DNA from: Chroococcidiopsis sp. CCMEE 29
GTDB taxonomy: Bacteria; Cyanobacteriota; Cyanobacteriia; Cyanobacteriales; Chroococcidiopsidaceae
Length of the DNA: 64,000 bases
Direction: 5' to 3'
NCBI RefSeq assembly: GCF_023558375.1
Contig: NZ_CP083761.1
Coordinates: 2,660,001 to 2,724,000, forward strand
Under the pieces are notes generated by a model. The model was not told the DNA's origin and ran no database searches. It worked only from the letters and a program-made list of their open reading frames with translations. Below, piece by piece: positions 63,094-64,000 of the stretch. Within the stretch, counting starts at the first letter, position 1, and every line of letters begins with the position of its first letter. Made by a program: the position numbers and the translations under genes.

Positions 63094-64000
63094 TTAGCTA
63101 GACATCTGCATTAGTCGGATAACGATTGCAATGCATGTTTGTTTTACATTGGAGGCTACGGCGCTCATGCCAGAGGTTTTTTCACAAAAGACTTGCCAAG
63201 CTAATTCCATCCTTTGATTGAATTCCGTTGGTGTTGAAACAACCATAGGAGAAGTTGTTTTTAGCTTTTCTGTAGGACTTAATCCATACAATGCCCAACA
63301 AGCAAGATACACTCCATGTGTATATAGAGTTTGGGGCTTTAGGCGGGATTCTCTACGGACGAAATTCTGTGCACCATATTCGCAGAGTTCAGCGGGTTTA
63401 GCTTCAATGTTAAATATCGTTTCTCCCACGGATTCAATTGAATCTGGGTCTGCACCTTCTTTTTGAATATCCATGTGCTTATCCTCGAACTTACGCATCT
63501 TGCGAGAATCATTGTTGGACTTGATCAGCTTAATTAAGTCGTCGAGCTCTGTAAGATAAACGACGTTACAGCGAATTTCCTGGTCTAGAGCAGCATCCAA
63601 CAAATCGCTTATTGTGTCCTCATTGGTGTATTTAGCAGTTACAACCTGATAAATAGTGGCAGCAATTGCAGTCAATCTGTGTCGTCCGCCCACAATGTAG
63701 TAGCGATCAGAGGAGCTTTGGCATATCGCTAAAACCACATCCTCCATGAGCCACCCCTCATTTAAAAATATGGATGTGGCGAGTTTTTTAGCCCGGGTAT
63801 CATCGATATCATATTGTCGGAAAAGTTCCTCACTACTATTCATTGCCAGCATTAGAGTTCTGAGTGTGTAGTATTCGGAATTCTTTTTGTACACTCGTTT
63901 TTCTTGGTATGTTTCAGCAAACCAACGGGGATTACCCACATTTAATTGGATTTGTCCGACATTTTTGGGGGGGATTAGCTTGCGGGTGAAATTGGCGTTA
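63094..64000 (-). CDS. ParB-like nuclease-domain protein (start beyond right edge)
   Basis: The frame stays open to 64000, so the visible 301 residues lack the true start. It begins FTRKLIPPKNVGQIQLNVGN, then PRWFAETYQEKRVYKKNSEY, and carries GRHRLTAIAATIYQV, the G-x-H-R motif of the ParB/Srx domain, at about residue 105. The C-terminal half (DIQKEGADPDSIESVGETIF onward) is not recognised. A partition, regulatory or nuclease role is possible; no ParA is seen. Confidence 0.65.
   Translation of the reverse strand, partial: NANFTRKLIPPKNVGQIQLNVGNPRWFAETYQEKRVYKKNSEYYTLRTLMLAMNSSEELFRQYDIDDTRAKKLATSIFLNEGWLMEDVVLAICQSSSDRYYIVGGRHRLTAIAATIYQVVTAKYTNEDTISDLLDAALDQEIRCNVVYLTELDDLIKLIKSNNDSRKMRKFEDKHMDIQKEGADPDSIESVGETIFNIEAKPAELCEYGAQNFVRRESRLKPQTLYTHGVYLACWALYGLSPTEKLKTTSPMVVSTPTEFNQRMELAWQVFCEKTSGMSAVASNVKQTCIAIVIRLMQMSS

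Larger units (their letters stand above)
46341..64000. mobile_element. Integrated phage/plasmid-like element (continues past right edge)
   Basis: Bounded on the left by tRNA-Pro and a tyrosine integrase. Contains a CyRepA-type replication gene, dyad-rich non-coding DNA, phage small-terminase-like and tail-module genes and minus-strand accessory genes. No complete GCGATCGC octamer was seen in it, against many to the left. No large terminase, portal, capsid or lysis genes are visible in the window. Confidence 0.8.

Noticed and set aside
46370-64000. Second tRNA-Pro 3' end (attR) within the window
   Set aside because: No other copy of the T-arm and acceptor sequence was found on the plus strand to 64000; the element must extend further.

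Overview
The window is a piece of a cyanobacterial chromosome. The evidence is the HIP1 octamer GCGATCGC scattered through the left 46 kb, a ribosomal-protein cluster in cyanobacterial order (no rpsN or rpmD, with infA-rpmJ and a truA-rplM-rpsI-rpmE-prfA tail), and lineage genes such as ndhN, ldpA, the Ycf45-type R3H ATPase, DUF1816 and DUF1818. Gaps in the ribosomal cluster carry heptamer tandem repeats of the kind seen in filamentous and Chroococcidiopsis-like cyanobacteria; the genus cannot be fixed from this.

Layout. 1-17.1 kb, all minus strand: rplC-rplD-rplW-rplB-rpsS-rplV-rpsC-rplP-rpmC-rpsQ-rplN-rplX-rplE-rpsH-rplF-rplR-rpsE-rplO-secY-adk-infA-rpmJ-rpsM-rpsK-rpoA-rplQ-truA-rplM-rpsI-rpmE-prfA (prfA runs off the left edge). 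17.1-21.8 kb, plus strand: ndhN, ldpA, the R3H ATPase and tRNA-Gln. 21.8-28.5 kb is an insertion-sequence graveyard: two inverted, nearly identical IS110-type copies, a decayed DDE transposase and an IS630-type element. The second IS110 copy and the IS630 sit inside, and destroy, a sensor histidine kinase gene. 28.6-46.2 kb holds ordinary host genes: a phosphoribulokinase-like kinase, two methyltransferases, a GT4 glycosyltransferase, an EamA transporter, an LpxB-like protein, a frameshifted Ser/Thr kinase, a SNF2 helicase with its SWIM partner, an FMN reductase, an MFS exporter, exonuclease III and small cyanobacterial proteins.

From 46.3 kb to the right edge lies an integrated element. It begins at the 3' end of a tRNA-Pro(GGG) gene with a tyrosine integrase, then a ribbon-helix-helix protein, a zinc-ribbon protein and a large CyRepA-type primase-helicase gene broken by a one-base frameshift and an IS110-family insertion. 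A 1-kb non-coding tract rich in inverted repeats (candidate origin) follows, then a run of small phage-type genes, a tail-assembly chaperone pair with a lambda-type GGGAAAG frameshift site, and a 1307-residue tape-measure protein with lytic transglycosylase and M23 peptidase domains. Minus-strand accessory genes, including a ParB-like protein crossing the right edge, close the window. No terminase large subunit, portal or capsid gene is visible, no complete HIP1 octamer was seen in this part, and no second copy of the tRNA end (attR) is present, so the element continues beyond the window.

The most interesting part is this plasmid-replication plus siphovirus-tail hybrid: the exact canonical frameshift slippery site, two copies of a perfect match to the host RpaB-binding HLR1 motif, and the dyad-rich tract after the replication gene.
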